Shown piece by piece: positions 8,685-18,010 of a DNA stretch of 64,000 nucleotides. The notes under the pieces were generated by a model, which was not told the origin of the DNA, did no database searches, and worked only from the letters and a program-made list of their open reading frames with translations. The stretch's first letter is position 1. Each line of letters opens with the position of its first letter. Position numbers and translations under genes: made by a program. Origin of the DNA: Paenibacillus herberti (GTDB lineage Bacteria > Bacillota > Bacilli > Paenibacillales > Paenibacillaceae); contig NZ_NMUQ01000003.1 of the NCBI RefSeq assembly GCF_002233675.1, positions 88,354 through 152,353 of the forward strand, in the 5' to 3' direction.

Positions 8685-9965
8685 ATGAGGCTTCCACAAT
8701 CGGTATCGACATTGCTGCAAGAGGCCGAGACTACGCTAACGGCTCATCCGCAGCTGCTGGATATGTTCAATAAATGTTATCCTAATACGCTGGAAACGAC
8801 GGTAAAGCTTTTGCAGGATGAATCGGTATTCGTCATAACGGGCGACATTCCGGCAATGTGGTTAAGGGATTCCAGCGCACAGGTCAGACATTACCTGCCC
8901 CTTGCAGCCGGGGATGAGGATCTGCAGCACCTATTGGAAGGCTTGATCCGCCGACAAATCGCTTTTATTCATATTGATCCTTATGCCAATGCGTTCAACG
9001 AGGCGGCGAATGACAATCGCTTTGATTGGGATTTAACCGAGCTTAATGCTTGGGTATGGGAACGCAAATACGAAATCGATTCGTTATGTTATCCCATTCA
9101 GCTCGCTTACCTCTACTGGAAAGAGACCGGAGTGATGCGTCAGTTCGACGATTCTTTCCGCGCGGCAGTTCATACCATTTTATCTCTATGGAAAACGGAG
9201 CAGAGGCATGCTGAGCAATCGCCCTACCGTTTCGCCCGAGTGGATTGTCCGCCAAGCGACACTTTGCGCAACAACAGAATGGGAATGCCGGTCAATTATA
9301 CGGGAATGACATGGTCCGCATTTCGCCCGAGCGACGATGCTTGTACATTCGGCTACCTGATCCCTTCTAATATGTTCGCTGTCGTCGCGCTCCGTTACAT
9401 CGAGGAGATTGCCGAGGAAGTATGGGAGGACGCGGAGTTGGTTCGACTGGCGGCCGAGCTGCGGGAGGAAATCGACTTCGGGATTCAAACTTACGGCACT
9501 TATCTTCATCCTAAATACGGCAGAATCTATGCTTACGAAACGGACGGTTTAGGCAATTACAATCTGATGGATGATGCCAATGTGCCAAGCCTGTTGTCGA
9601 TTCCTTATCTCGGTTACACGACTCATGATGATCCCATTTACCAGAACACCCGCAATTTCGTGCTGAGCAGCGACAACCCTTATTTCTATGAGGGCAAATA
9701 CGCCAAAGGAATCGGAAGTCCGCATACTCCACCCGGTTACATTTGGCATATCAGCTTGTCCATGCAGGCGCTCACCTCACAGGATGATGCCGAAATCGCG
9801 GAACTGCTGAATATGCTTCAACGGACGGATGCAGGTACGGGATATATGCACGAAGGGTTCGATCCGAACCGTCCGGAGAACTATACTCGTCCTTGGTTTG
9901 CTTGGGCAAATAGTTTATTCGCTGAGCTGATTCACCGTTTGATGGGCAAAGGATTTTTCAGCTAA
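8685..9965 (+). CDS. GH125 exo-alpha-1,6-mannosidase
   Basis: The 426-residue protein carries the GH125 hallmark ITGDIPAMWLRDSSAQV (near residue 55), followed by the conserved ANAFNEAANDNRFDWDLTE and WERKYEIDSLCYP blocks, and ends with FAWANSLFAELI. Family knowledge: these are metal-independent inverting mannosidases cutting non-reducing alpha-1,6-mannose. No signal peptide is present, so it acts in the cytoplasm on imported mannosides. AGGAGAGGTG lies 11 bases before ATG 8685; two nearer ATG/GTG codons run into an immediate stop. It probably works with the GH38 enzyme two genes on. Confidence 0.93.
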   Translation: MRLPQSVSTLLQEAETTLTAHPQLLDMFNKCYPNTLETTVKLLQDESVFVITGDIPAMWLRDSSAQVRHYLPLAAGDEDLQHLLEGLIRRQIAFIHIDPYANAFNEAANDNRFDWDLTELNAWVWERKYEIDSLCYPIQLAYLYWKETGVMRQFDDSFRAAVHTILSLWKTEQRHAEQSPYRFARVDCPPSDTLRNNRMGMPVNYTGMTWSAFRPSDDACTFGYLIPSNMFAVVALRYIEEIAEEVWEDAELVRLAAELREEIDFGIQTYGTYLHPKYGRIYAYETDGLGNYNLMDDANVPSLLSIPYLGYTTHDDPIYQNTRNFVLSSDNPYFYEGKYAKGIGSPHTPPGYIWHISLSMQALTSQDDAEIAELLNMLQRTDAGTGYMHEGFDPNRPENYTRPWFAWANSLFAELIHRLMGKGFFS

Positions 9966-9993
9966 GGCATTCAGGCATTCGGGAGGTATAAAG

Positions 9994-10926
9994 ATGAAAT
10001 ATATTGAAATCCAAGGTGTCGAGAAAAAGATTTCCCGGTTGTTCATGGGCACGGGGGACTTACGGAAGCTGGAAGAGCCGCATCGGATCATGCTGGAAGC
10101 GTACATCGAGGCAGGTGGCAATGCGTTTGACACTGCCCATCAATACCGTGGCAGAGAGCAAGTTCTTGGCGAGTGGCTAGCGGAAACCAACCTTCGTGAA
10201 AAGGTTGTCATCATGACCAAAGGCGCCCATCATGACGATGGAAGTCCCGGTCCACGCGTGAATCCTCAGGCGATCCGCCAGGATTTGACCGAGAGTCTAG
10301 AGCGGCTCGGCACCGAGTATGTCGATCTATATGCGCTCCATCGCGATGATCCAACCGTTGCGGTCGGACCCATTATGGAAGAGCTGAACGAGCATCTTCA
10401 AGCTAAGAGAATTCACGCCATCGGAGCTTCGAACTGGTCCCACCAAAGAATAAGAGAAGCTAACGAATACGCAGCAGCCCATGGCTTAACCGGATTTGCT
10501 TTCAATAGCCCGAATCTAAGCTTGGCCAAGCCGAAAGAACCTAGATGGGAAGGAACTGTCTCGGCAGATGGGGAAACTTGCCAGTGGCATGTCGGAACAG
10601 GGCTGCCGCTCCTCTCCTGGTCGGCGCAGGCAGGCGGTTTCTTCTCGGGTAACTTTGCTCCAGACATACAGACGGACCCAGAAATGGTCCGCGTTTATTA
10701 CAGTGACAACAACTGGGAGCGGTATCGTCGCGCCGTACAACTGGCAGAAGAGAAAGGTGTTACAGCGATTCAAATTGCGTTGTCTTACGTTCTTTATCAG
10801 CCATTCCCGACATGTGCGATTATCGGACCTCGCAATCCGGAGGAGCTTCAATCATCGGTTGAAGCGATGAATCTAGAGCTGACCGCTGAAGAAGTTGCAT
10901 GGTTGGATACAGCTGATAAAGCTTGA
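9994..10926 (+). CDS. Aldo/keto reductase
   Basis: A 310-residue barrel oxidoreductase. The catalytic tetrad can be seen: Asp and Tyr in NAFDTAHQYRGREQVLGEWL, Lys in VVIMTKGAH, and His in DLYALHRDDP. The NADPH-binding end (CAIIGPRNPEELQSSVEA) is present. GGGAGG precedes ATG 9994. It lies between the two mannosidase genes with short gaps, so it is probably part of the mannoside pathway, reducing or oxidising a sugar intermediate. The exact reaction cannot be read from sequence. Confidence 0.88.
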   Translation: MKYIEIQGVEKKISRLFMGTGDLRKLEEPHRIMLEAYIEAGGNAFDTAHQYRGREQVLGEWLAETNLREKVVIMTKGAHHDDGSPGPRVNPQAIRQDLTESLERLGTEYVDLYALHRDDPTVAVGPIMEELNEHLQAKRIHAIGASNWSHQRIREANEYAAAHGLTGFAFNSPNLSLAKPKEPRWEGTVSADGETCQWHVGTGLPLLSWSAQAGGFFSGNFAPDIQTDPEMVRVYYSDNNWERYRRAVQLAEEKGVTAIQIALSYVLYQPFPTCAIIGPRNPEELQSSVEAMNLELTAEEVAWLDTADKA

Positions 10927-10969
10927 TTAGGTGCTGTGAATCGACATTTGGGGAAAAGGTGAGGATAAC

Positions 10970-13900
10970 ATGTTGTTCACAGAAAAAAAGCTGGAAGCGA
11001 GACTGCGCGAGTTAAGCGAAGCTCGTTATCGCGACACCATTCCGTTTGACAGCTTCTTCGCCATCGAGGACGAAGCCGGCGCTACGGGAGCGCGGCCACC
11101 TGTGGGCTCTCCCGAGTTCGAATTGAAAACGGGCGAAACCTGGAAAGGACGCGACCGCTATATCTGGTTATCCCGCCAGGTTGAGGTTCCTCAGGAATGG
11201 GCGGGCAGATCCGTGCTCGGACGGTTTGATTTTGGCGAGACGGGCGGGGGCAATAACGACGGTTTTGAGTCTTTGCTTTACTGGAACGGTGCTCCTTATC
11301 AAGGCGTTGATTCCAATCACCAAGAGGTGTTTCTGCCGGATGAAGTCCCAGGCACTTCGGGCCGGATGGACATCCGTTTATGGTCGGGTCTGAGCGGCGG
11401 CGGCAAGCCGCGCGAAATGAAACATACCGTGAATCGAGCCGAGCTCTGCTGGCTGGACGAGAAAATAGATGATTTTTATTACACAGGCCGTGCCGTGCTG
11501 GGAACAATTGAAGTGCTTGAGGGCAACCATCCTGATCGGGCGGGTCTCTTAAAGGCGCTCGACCGAGCCTTACTGAAGGTGGATTGGTCCCAGATGGGCT
11601 CCGATTCGTACTACGAATCGATCTACGAAGCTCGCGAGTTACTGTTGTCGGAGCTTGATCGTTTCGAGAAGCATCATCCCGTAACGGTAACTGCTATCGG
11701 TCATACCCATATCGACGTGGCATGGCTGTGGAGACTGAAGCATACACGCGAGAAATGTGCTCGCTCGTTCTCTACCGTGCTGCGCTTAATGGAACGATTC
11801 CCGGACTATGTATTCCTGCAGACGCAACCGCAGCTGTACGCGTACATTAAGCAGGATTATCCGGAGATTTATGAGCAAATCCGCGAGCGCGTGCGCGAAG
11901 GACGCTGGGAGATCGGCGGCGGCATGTGGCTGGAAGCGGATTGCAATCTGCCCTCTGGGGAATCGCTCGTCCGGCAGTTCCTGTTCGGAACTCGGTTTAT
12001 GCGTGAGGAATTCGGCGTGGAGAGCAAGTATTTGTGGTTGCCTGATGTGTTCGGATACAGCTGGGCATTACCGCAGATTTTGCAAAAATCTGGCTTTGAT
12101 ACGTTCATGACAACGAAGATTAGCTGGAATCAGTTCAACCGGATGCCGCATGATACATTCAAATGGCGGGGCATCGACGGGTCGGAAGTGCTGACTCACT
12201 TCATTACAACGCCTGACGATTGGGAAGAAGCTAACTCTTTCTTTTATACCTACAACGGTCTCGTGTCGGCTAAGACGGTCCAGGGAGCTTGGGAAGGTTA
12301 TCAGGAAAAAGAAGTGAATCAGGAGCTGCTCCTATCCTACGGTTATGGTGACGGTGGCGGCGGAGTGAATCGGGAAATGCTCGAAATGCGCCGCAGGCTG
12401 GATAACATGCCTGGCTTGCCGAATGTGAAAACCGGTCGCGCGGATGAATACTTTGGGCGGTTGCAAGAAACGTTCAAGGAGACGGATCGCTACGTTCACA
12501 CCTGGGATGGCGAGCTGTACCTGGAGTACCATCGGGGAACTTATACGAGCCAGGCTTACAATAAACGGATGAATCGCAAGCTGGAGCTGCTCTATCGGGA
12601 GACGGAATGGGTGAGCACTCTAGCCAGCGTGCTACACGGTAATTGGAGCCAGTATCGTCAAGAGCAGCTGAATCAAGGCTGGACGATTATTTTGCGCAAT
12701 CAGTTCCACGATATTATACCTGGCTCCTCAATCAAGGAAGTTTACGAGGATAGCCGCGAGGAGTATGCCGAGGCGCTGTCGATCGCAACGGAAGCTTGGA
12801 GCGAAGCAGCTGCCGTTGTTGGTGGTATTGAAGTGGCGGCGGGGACGAATGCGCAGGGGACTTATACCGTGTTTAATAGCTCACCATGGGAGCGCGATGA
12901 TCTGCTCGAAGTAGTGGCGGATGGCGTTGTTGCAGGAAGCGTCTGGACGGACGCAGAGGGCAACACTCTCGCTTCGCAGCAGCGTTCGGATGGCCGCTGG
13001 ATCGTGGCGGTTCCGCATTTGCCTTCGCTAGGAATGGTTGCCCTTCATAATAAGGATGGAGCAGGGGCAGCTTCTGGGGCAGTGATTCCTTTCGAACAAG
13101 AGGGCCGTGTTCTGAAAACACCTCACTACGAGATCGAGTGGAATGAAGCCGGGCAGCTATCCCGGATTTACGATCTTGATCATCGCAGGAATGTTCTTGC
13201 GCCGGATAGTCGCGGTAACGTTTTACAAGTATTCGAAGACAAACCGCTCAACTTCGAAGCTTGGGATATCGATATTTTCTATCAAGAAAAAATGCGAGAA
13301 ATTTCTGAGCTTGAATCCGTGCAGCTTGTAGATGCAGGCTCACTAAGTGCCGCTGTTGAATTCAAGTGGCGCTACGCCAAGTCTGTCATCACACAGACAA
13401 TGACGGTGTACAAGGACAGCAGAAGAATTGATTTCTGCACTCATATTGATTGGCAGGAGCGTCAGCAGCTGTTGAAGGTCGCTTTCCCGGTTGACGTTCG
13501 TTCCACGGAAGCGACCTACGATATTCAATTCGGCAACGTGAAACGTCCGACGCATTGGAACACGAGCTGGGATTGGGCGCGATTCGAGACCGTTGGGCAT
13601 CAGTGGGCCGATCTGTCTGAACGCGGCTACGGTGTTAGTTTGCTGAACGATTGTAAGTACGGGTATGACATCAAGGATAATGTGATGCGCTTGTCGCTGC
13701 TGAAGTCCGCTATTGATCCAGATCCAGATGCGGATATTGGGGAGCATGAATTCGTTTATGCGCTCCTTCCTCATGGGGGCGAATGGTATACTGGCGGCAC
13801 CGTGCAGGAAGCGTGGTCGCTTAACAATCCTTTGACCTATTGCCAAGGGGCTCCGGTTAGAGAGGGCTTCTCGTTGTTCCGCTTATCCGTCCCTAATGTA

Positions 13901-14122
13901 ATGGTAGATTCGATCAAAAAAGCGGAGGACGGAGATTATCTCGTGCTGCGTGTCCATGAATTTGCCGGCATTCGTTCATCGGTAGAGCTGAGCAGCGACT
14001 TGGAAATTGGATCCCTGCAGGAATGCAATCTGATGGAGCAGCCTCTCGGAGTTTTCCTATCGCCAGATGCAAGTTTTGAGCTGAAGCCTTATGAAGTTAA
14101 AACGTTTATGATTCAGCTTTAA
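10970..14122 (+). CDS. GH38 alpha-mannosidase
   Basis: The 1050-residue protein is a full-length GH38 enzyme. The zinc site motif AIGHTHIDVAWLWR is near residue 243 and the nucleophile Asp lies in LPDVFGYSWALPQIL near residue 358; the family ends with a large beta domain. No signal peptide is visible, so it is intracellular. Retaining GH38 enzymes remove alpha-1,2/1,3/1,6-linked mannose depending on the member. With GH125 it can strip fungal mannan or N-glycan fragments taken up by an ABC transporter. It is the last gene of the operon and a strong terminator follows. Confidence 0.94.
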   Translation: MLFTEKKLEARLRELSEARYRDTIPFDSFFAIEDEAGATGARPPVGSPEFELKTGETWKGRDRYIWLSRQVEVPQEWAGRSVLGRFDFGETGGGNNDGFESLLYWNGAPYQGVDSNHQEVFLPDEVPGTSGRMDIRLWSGLSGGGKPREMKHTVNRAELCWLDEKIDDFYYTGRAVLGTIEVLEGNHPDRAGLLKALDRALLKVDWSQMGSDSYYESIYEARELLLSELDRFEKHHPVTVTAIGHTHIDVAWLWRLKHTREKCARSFSTVLRLMERFPDYVFLQTQPQLYAYIKQDYPEIYEQIRERVREGRWEIGGGMWLEADCNLPSGESLVRQFLFGTRFMREEFGVESKYLWLPDVFGYSWALPQILQKSGFDTFMTTKISWNQFNRMPHDTFKWRGIDGSEVLTHFITTPDDWEEANSFFYTYNGLVSAKTVQGAWEGYQEKEVNQELLLSYGYGDGGGGVNREMLEMRRRLDNMPGLPNVKTGRADEYFGRLQETFKETDRYVHTWDGELYLEYHRGTYTSQAYNKRMNRKLELLYRETEWVSTLASVLHGNWSQYRQEQLNQGWTIILRNQFHDIIPGSSIKEVYEDSREEYAEALSIATEAWSEAAAVVGGIEVAAGTNAQGTYTVFNSSPWERDDLLEVVADGVVAGSVWTDAEGNTLASQQRSDGRWIVAVPHLPSLGMVALHNKDGAGAASGAVIPFEQEGRVLKTPHYEIEWNEAGQLSRIYDLDHRRNVLAPDSRGNVLQVFEDKPLNFEAWDIDIFYQEKMREISELESVQLVDAGSLSAAVEFKWRYAKSVITQTMTVYKDSRRIDFCTHIDWQERQQLLKVAFPVDVRSTEATYDIQFGNVKRPTHWNTSWDWARFETVGHQWADLSERGYGVSLLNDCKYGYDIKDNVMRLSLLKSAIDPDPDADIGEHEFVYALLPHGGEWYTGGTVQEAWSLNNPLTYCQGAPVREGFSLFRLSVPNVMVDSIKKAEDGDYLVLRVHEFAGIRSSVELSSDLEIGSLQECNLMEQPLGVFLSPDASFELKPYEVKTFMIQL

Positions 14123-14186
14123 AGCGGATTCGGCTGCTTCTACGGCTAGAGCTAGGGATACAGTGCCTTATACTACTATCAGTAAG

Positions 14187-14230
14187 ACGGGAGGAGACTG
14201 AGCCCAAGCTCAGCTTCCTCCCGTTTTTTT
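14187..14230 (+). terminator. Terminator of the mannoside operon
   Basis: A 17-base stem with one mismatch region (14187-14203 with 14208-14224) and a run of seven T. The stem sequence resembles the terminator after cydB at 22942-22978. Confidence 0.92.
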
Positions 14231-14310
14231 GTGAAAGAAAGTTCCTATTGATTCTCCTCAACACTAGGGAAGCTCAGAGAACATCTGCCTCAAAACAGGG
14301 TTCGAGATAG

Positions 14311-14445
14311 CTAACGGGCCTGAGAAGCGTTATTTGGTTCAGAAATGATAATATTACGCGAAATTCCTTGAATAACATCTCTCAGTTCCGTTACGCTTCG
14401 AACCCCCTCCATTTTACCCGAATAAGGCTTCTCAGTTCCGTTACG
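14311..14445. repeat. Three copies of a 25-bp intergenic repeat
   Basis: A unit reading about AATAACATCT followed by CTCAGTTCCGTTACG occurs at 14371-14395 and 14421-14445, with an inverted, more diverged copy at 14311-14334. The 14231-14634 gap holds no gene. Confidence 0.6.
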
Positions 14446-14634
14446 TATGGAGGGAGGTGTAAGGACGACTTAGGGATGGCCTTTTTTTGCTTCCATTAGG
14501 GATCGATCTAAAATAAAGCTATGGAATCCAAAATGTATCTATTTTTTCAAACCATGCGAGAGGCTATATTGTCTTTAGGAATCGCTTACATCATTAGAGC
14601 GGGTTCCTATCCAAATCGTAGGGGAGAGATAGTT

Positions 14635-16713
14635 ATGATCCGAAAGTTTTCGATCATGGTCTCAACAATCCTCATCATGGCAATATGCACAGCCGGCATA
14701 GGACCGGCAAGAGTCGCTTCGGCGGCGCCGCCTACAGGTGCTTGGACGTCGGACTGGCGGGTCAACGTGTTTCAGGACACTCCAATGCCGGCAACGTTAC
14801 CAACTTCTATTGGTATTGTATCTGCTAAAAACGCTATCGAGCCGTTTCAAATTCTGTATCGCTCCAATCAAAGCTCGACCATAACCGGGGTTACATTCTC
14901 CAATTTTAAGTCGGGCAATAAGACGTTACCCAGCTCTAATTTAAACTATCATTTTGTCGACTATATCCTCACCGATCACAACTCGCAAAATGTGTCTGGT
15001 CCTGTCCGCACGGTGACAGCAGGCTCAACCGTCAATTTCCCCGAAATTCTGTTGAACGATCCCACAGTAGCAGTTGCAGCGAATACGACCCAACCTATCT
15101 GGGTTCGAGTCAAAGTGCCAACCGGAACGGTTAGCGGAACCTATACAGGAACAGCGACCGTTAAAACGACAAAAGGCAATTTTCCAATCAGCGTCAGCAT
15201 CGAGGTGGCGAACGTAACTCTGCCTGATGCAAGCTCCCCCTCGGCATATAGCACCGAGCTGTGGTCACAGCTTGTAGGCAATTTTGATACGAATGCTAAT
15301 CCGATCAATGATGCGTACGGGACGACAACGGGCTCCACGGCTTGGTGGAACATCATGGGCGAGTTCGCTAAGCTGATGAAAGAAAATCGGCTTAATGTGC
15401 TGAAGCTGAACCAAGCGGATCTGCTGCTCCAAGGACCGAACACAAAAGTGGATGCTGCCGGCAATGTGACGTTTGATTGGAGCTTCTTTGATTCCTTTAT
15501 TCAATATTTTAAAGATAATGGGGGCATTCAAAAATTCGTTGGCGGGCCGCTATCCAAATATAAGGCGGACAGTGACGCAGCTAACAACGATTTCTCGAAT
15601 ACTTATGTGGAGACACTGGCACAGAACCCTGCAAACCCATCAGGCCCACCGATCACGAAGCTCATTCGTTATGATGTTGATCCTGCAGCGGTTACCAATT
15701 ATTTGACTCAATATTTAACTTCCCTGAATCAACATTTAACGAGTAAAGGCTGGAACAGCATTTTTGAGCATCATGTCATCGACGAGCCTGGTCAACCGTT
15801 TCAACAAAGTTTGTATCCGATTCTAAGCAATATGATTGATACGTACAGCCCCGGCATGAAAAAGGAAGAAGCGGTTGTGGCGTGGAGCATGCAACCTTTG
15901 CAAGGAATGGTGGATACGTTCGCGGTTATGTTGGATAACTACCAAAACAACACAGCCGAAGTTGAAAGCTACCGAACGCCTGGGGATAAACTATGGTTTT
16001 ATACATCCCTCCATCCTACCGGCGATAATTATTTGAATACGCTCATTGATCGGCCTGTATGGCACGGTGAGCTGTTTGGCTGGCTTGCTTCCAAATGGAA
16101 TATGTCGGGATATTTGAATTGGGGCCTCAATCAATGGAATACGTGGAGGGCGCCATTCCCGGATTATCCGGCAGGTGACATGATGTATTCCACTGTGCTT
16201 GGAGACGGCAACTATGTGTACCCGGATAAGGCGAACATGAAGATTAGAAGCTCTATCCGACTTGAGTCGCTTCGTCAGGCTTCCCAGGAGTTTGAATTGC
16301 TGAAGTTGTTAAAAGCTAGCAACCCGACTGCAGCGAATAACTTGTTGAACAGCATCATCCGTTCCGGCAATGACTACGAAGCCGATTACACGGTTATCTC
16401 TGCAGCTCAGAAGCAGCTTGTCCGTGCTGCTGCGGGTGCATCCGGCCCCCAGTTGTGCAAGCCGGATAAGGATGACGATCGAGACGACGATAAGGGACGG
16501 AGTGACAACGGGAAAGGCAAAGGTAACGGCAACGGCAACGGCAATGGTCATGGCAATGGCAACGGCAATGGGAACGGTAATGGCAACGGCAACGGTAACG
16601 GCAATGGCAATGGCAATGGAGGCTGGAACAACTGCGGGAATAATGACGATGATGATGACGATCACGACGACGATCATGACGACGATGATGATCACGACGA
16701 TGACGATCGATAA
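14635..16713 (+). CDS. Secreted DUF4091 protein with Gly/Asn-repeat and Asp/His-rich tail
   Basis: ATG 14635 follows GGGGAGAG and opens a clear signal peptide (FSIMVSTILIMAICTAGIG, then ASA/AP). The body looks like a DUF4091 glycoside-hydrolase-like protein: EHHVIDEPGQPFQQSLYP, YLNWGLNQWNTWRAPFPDYP and the helical end SSIRLESLRQASQEFELLKL. After about residue 620 come an Asp/Lys linker, some 20 Gly-Asn dipeptides (16512-16620) encoded by a six-base tandem repeat, and a tail almost purely Asp and His. That tail could bind calcium or divalent metals outside the cell. Enzyme activity is not proven for the family. It stands alone between terminators. Confidence 0.8.
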   Translation: MIRKFSIMVSTILIMAICTAGIGPARVASAAPPTGAWTSDWRVNVFQDTPMPATLPTSIGIVSAKNAIEPFQILYRSNQSSTITGVTFSNFKSGNKTLPSSNLNYHFVDYILTDHNSQNVSGPVRTVTAGSTVNFPEILLNDPTVAVAANTTQPIWVRVKVPTGTVSGTYTGTATVKTTKGNFPISVSIEVANVTLPDASSPSAYSTELWSQLVGNFDTNANPINDAYGTTTGSTAWWNIMGEFAKLMKENRLNVLKLNQADLLLQGPNTKVDAAGNVTFDWSFFDSFIQYFKDNGGIQKFVGGPLSKYKADSDAANNDFSNTYVETLAQNPANPSGPPITKLIRYDVDPAAVTNYLTQYLTSLNQHLTSKGWNSIFEHHVIDEPGQPFQQSLYPILSNMIDTYSPGMKKEEAVVAWSMQPLQGMVDTFAVMLDNYQNNTAEVESYRTPGDKLWFYTSLHPTGDNYLNTLIDRPVWHGELFGWLASKWNMSGYLNWGLNQWNTWRAPFPDYPAGDMMYSTVLGDGNYVYPDKANMKIRSSIRLESLRQASQEFELLKLLKASNPTAANNLLNSIIRSGNDYEADYTVISAAQKQLVRAAAGASGPQLCKPDKDDDRDDDKGRSDNGKGKGNGNGNGNGHGNGNGNGNGNGNGNGNGNGNGNGGWNNCGNNDDDDDDHDDDHDDDDDHDDDDR
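16512..16620 (+). repeat. Six-base GGYAAY tandem repeat
   Basis: About 18 units of GGCAAC/GGCAAT, varied at third positions, encode the Gly-Asn linker of the DUF4091 protein. Length change by slippage would keep the frame. Confidence 0.9.
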
Positions 16714-16803
16714 AATGGGAAATCATCATCTCTCCTGAAGGAAACGAACCAATTTTACAAAATGGGAAATAATCATCCACATTGAAAGCAAATGAATAAG
16801 TTA

Positions 16804-16838
16804 AGCCAGCAAGGCGCTGCCTTGCTGGCTTTCTTTTT
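16804..16838 (+). terminator. Terminator after the DUF4091 gene
   Basis: AGCCAGCAAGGC pairs with GCCTTGCTGGCT around a 3-base loop, followed by TTCTTTTT. Confidence 0.9.
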
Positions 16839-16882
16839 GCCCAGTAGTATAGAAGAAGATGGTGGAAAGGGAGGTCGAGAGA

Positions 16883-17100
16883 GTGTTTATTAGAGCGCTT
16901 AAGGGGCAGGACAACGCAGAGATGGCCGGTATTACGCACAGTGTTATCTGGAGACATTGACGAGCATGGTAGCCGCTGCGCGCTTTTATGAGAAAAATGG
17001 CTTCCAACCGCTAGATGCTCCGCTTGCTGGATCAGAGCATTATGCTTGCGATGCTTGGTATATCATGAAGTTGCAGCGGCATGAATATCAAGTCGGATAA
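16883..17100 (+). pseudogene. GNAT acetyltransferase remnant with internal deletion
   Basis: A GTG at 16883 behind GGGAGG opens MFIRALKGQDNAEMAGIT, typical of a GNAT N-terminus. The C-terminal end (QCYLETLTSMVAAARFYEKN, then GFQPLDAPL and DAWYIMKL) follows in another frame from about 16936 to the stop at 17100. The roughly 90 residues between them, including the acetyl-CoA loop, are missing. The gene is dead. Its last bases overlap the end of the convergent YhhN gene. Confidence 0.8.
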
Positions 17101-17792
17101 ATACTTGAGCTGCCTTTTCCAATAGAGGGTACTTGCTCATTGCTCTCCCGCAGACTGGTCGCGATTAAAAATTGCGCCGAATAGTAAGTGAGCATGATGA
17201 GAGCATGCGAATAAGCAATTTCGCTGACAAACATATTCCAAGAGAGAATCGAGTCCGATAGGACGAACAACAGGCCGCCAGCGATGACGGTCTTATTGCC
17301 TGTCATGATAGCGGACCATGCCATCAAGGAGATGACGATAATATAAGCCATGACCGGAGCGATCAGCTCGGAGCGGCCATCCTCCAGCAGCGCTTCCACC
17401 AGCCGGGAGCCCATGAAGGCGGAATAAACACCAATTGGCAATATAGTTGCTAGTCGCAACGGGGAGAAGCGGAAGCGGCTGAAAAAGGCCGGAATATAAA
17501 ACAGATGGCCGATTAGGAATGCGGATAGTCCGATTACGAACCAGCGTATAGTGCCATCGCCAATCGAGCAAATGAACAAACCAGCGAGCAAGATCCAATG
17601 CCATGGCTTGCGCTGCTTCGGCATCCGCAGCCAGCCATAAGTAATAATCAATGCCATAGGAATTAGCTTGAATACTAGCTTGATACCTTCCGGTTCCGCC
17701 GGAATCGCGAAAATGTAGATCAGCCCCATGAGGGCAATAAGCAGGGGAAGCATATACTTTGGCAAAGTTGAATTCCTCCGTTTCATCAGCAT
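17088..17792 (-). CDS. YhhN-family lysoplasmalogenase-like membrane protein
   Basis: About eight membrane segments carry the YhhN/TMEM86 signatures: KLIPMALIITYGW, LFICSIGDGTI, FLIGHLFYIPAFF and FVLSDSILSWNMF. Family knowledge: members hydrolyse the vinyl-ether bond of lysoplasmalogens, but bacterial roles are little tested. The start is taken as ATG 17792 (MLMKRRNSTLPKY) since a TATAAT-like element lies about 40 bases before it and the longer frame to 17927 adds non-family sequence. No clear ribosome site is seen for either start. Confidence 0.75.
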   Translation of the reverse strand: MLMKRRNSTLPKYMLPLLIALMGLIYIFAIPAEPEGIKLVFKLIPMALIITYGWLRMPKQRKPWHWILLAGLFICSIGDGTIRWFVIGLSAFLIGHLFYIPAFFSRFRFSPLRLATILPIGVYSAFMGSRLVEALLEDGRSELIAPVMAYIIVISLMAWSAIMTGNKTVIAGGLLFVLSDSILSWNMFVSEIAYSHALIMLTYYSAQFLIATSLRESNEQVPSIGKGSSSIYPT

Positions 17793-18010
17793 GCTGAACT
17801 TAGCAAACGCTTCCAGCAGAGCTCTATTATACAGCCGAAAGCCTGGCCCGGAATAGAGGAACGGGGGGATTATGCCAAGTTTATAGGCATTCCGGTCAGT
17901 TTCTAGCCTGTATCTGTGCGTCCACAAATGATTGTGCTAAACTCCTTGTTAATCTACCAGAATGCATATGCGCTGGACATCCAAATATGCTCGGCTCAGG
18001 AGGATAATCT

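Noticed and set aside
16309..16957. Minus-strand frames rich in Val/Ile/Ala or His/Arg opposite the DUF4091 tail.
   Set aside because: They are the antisense of the GGYAAY and GAY/CAY repeats and have no ribosome sites.
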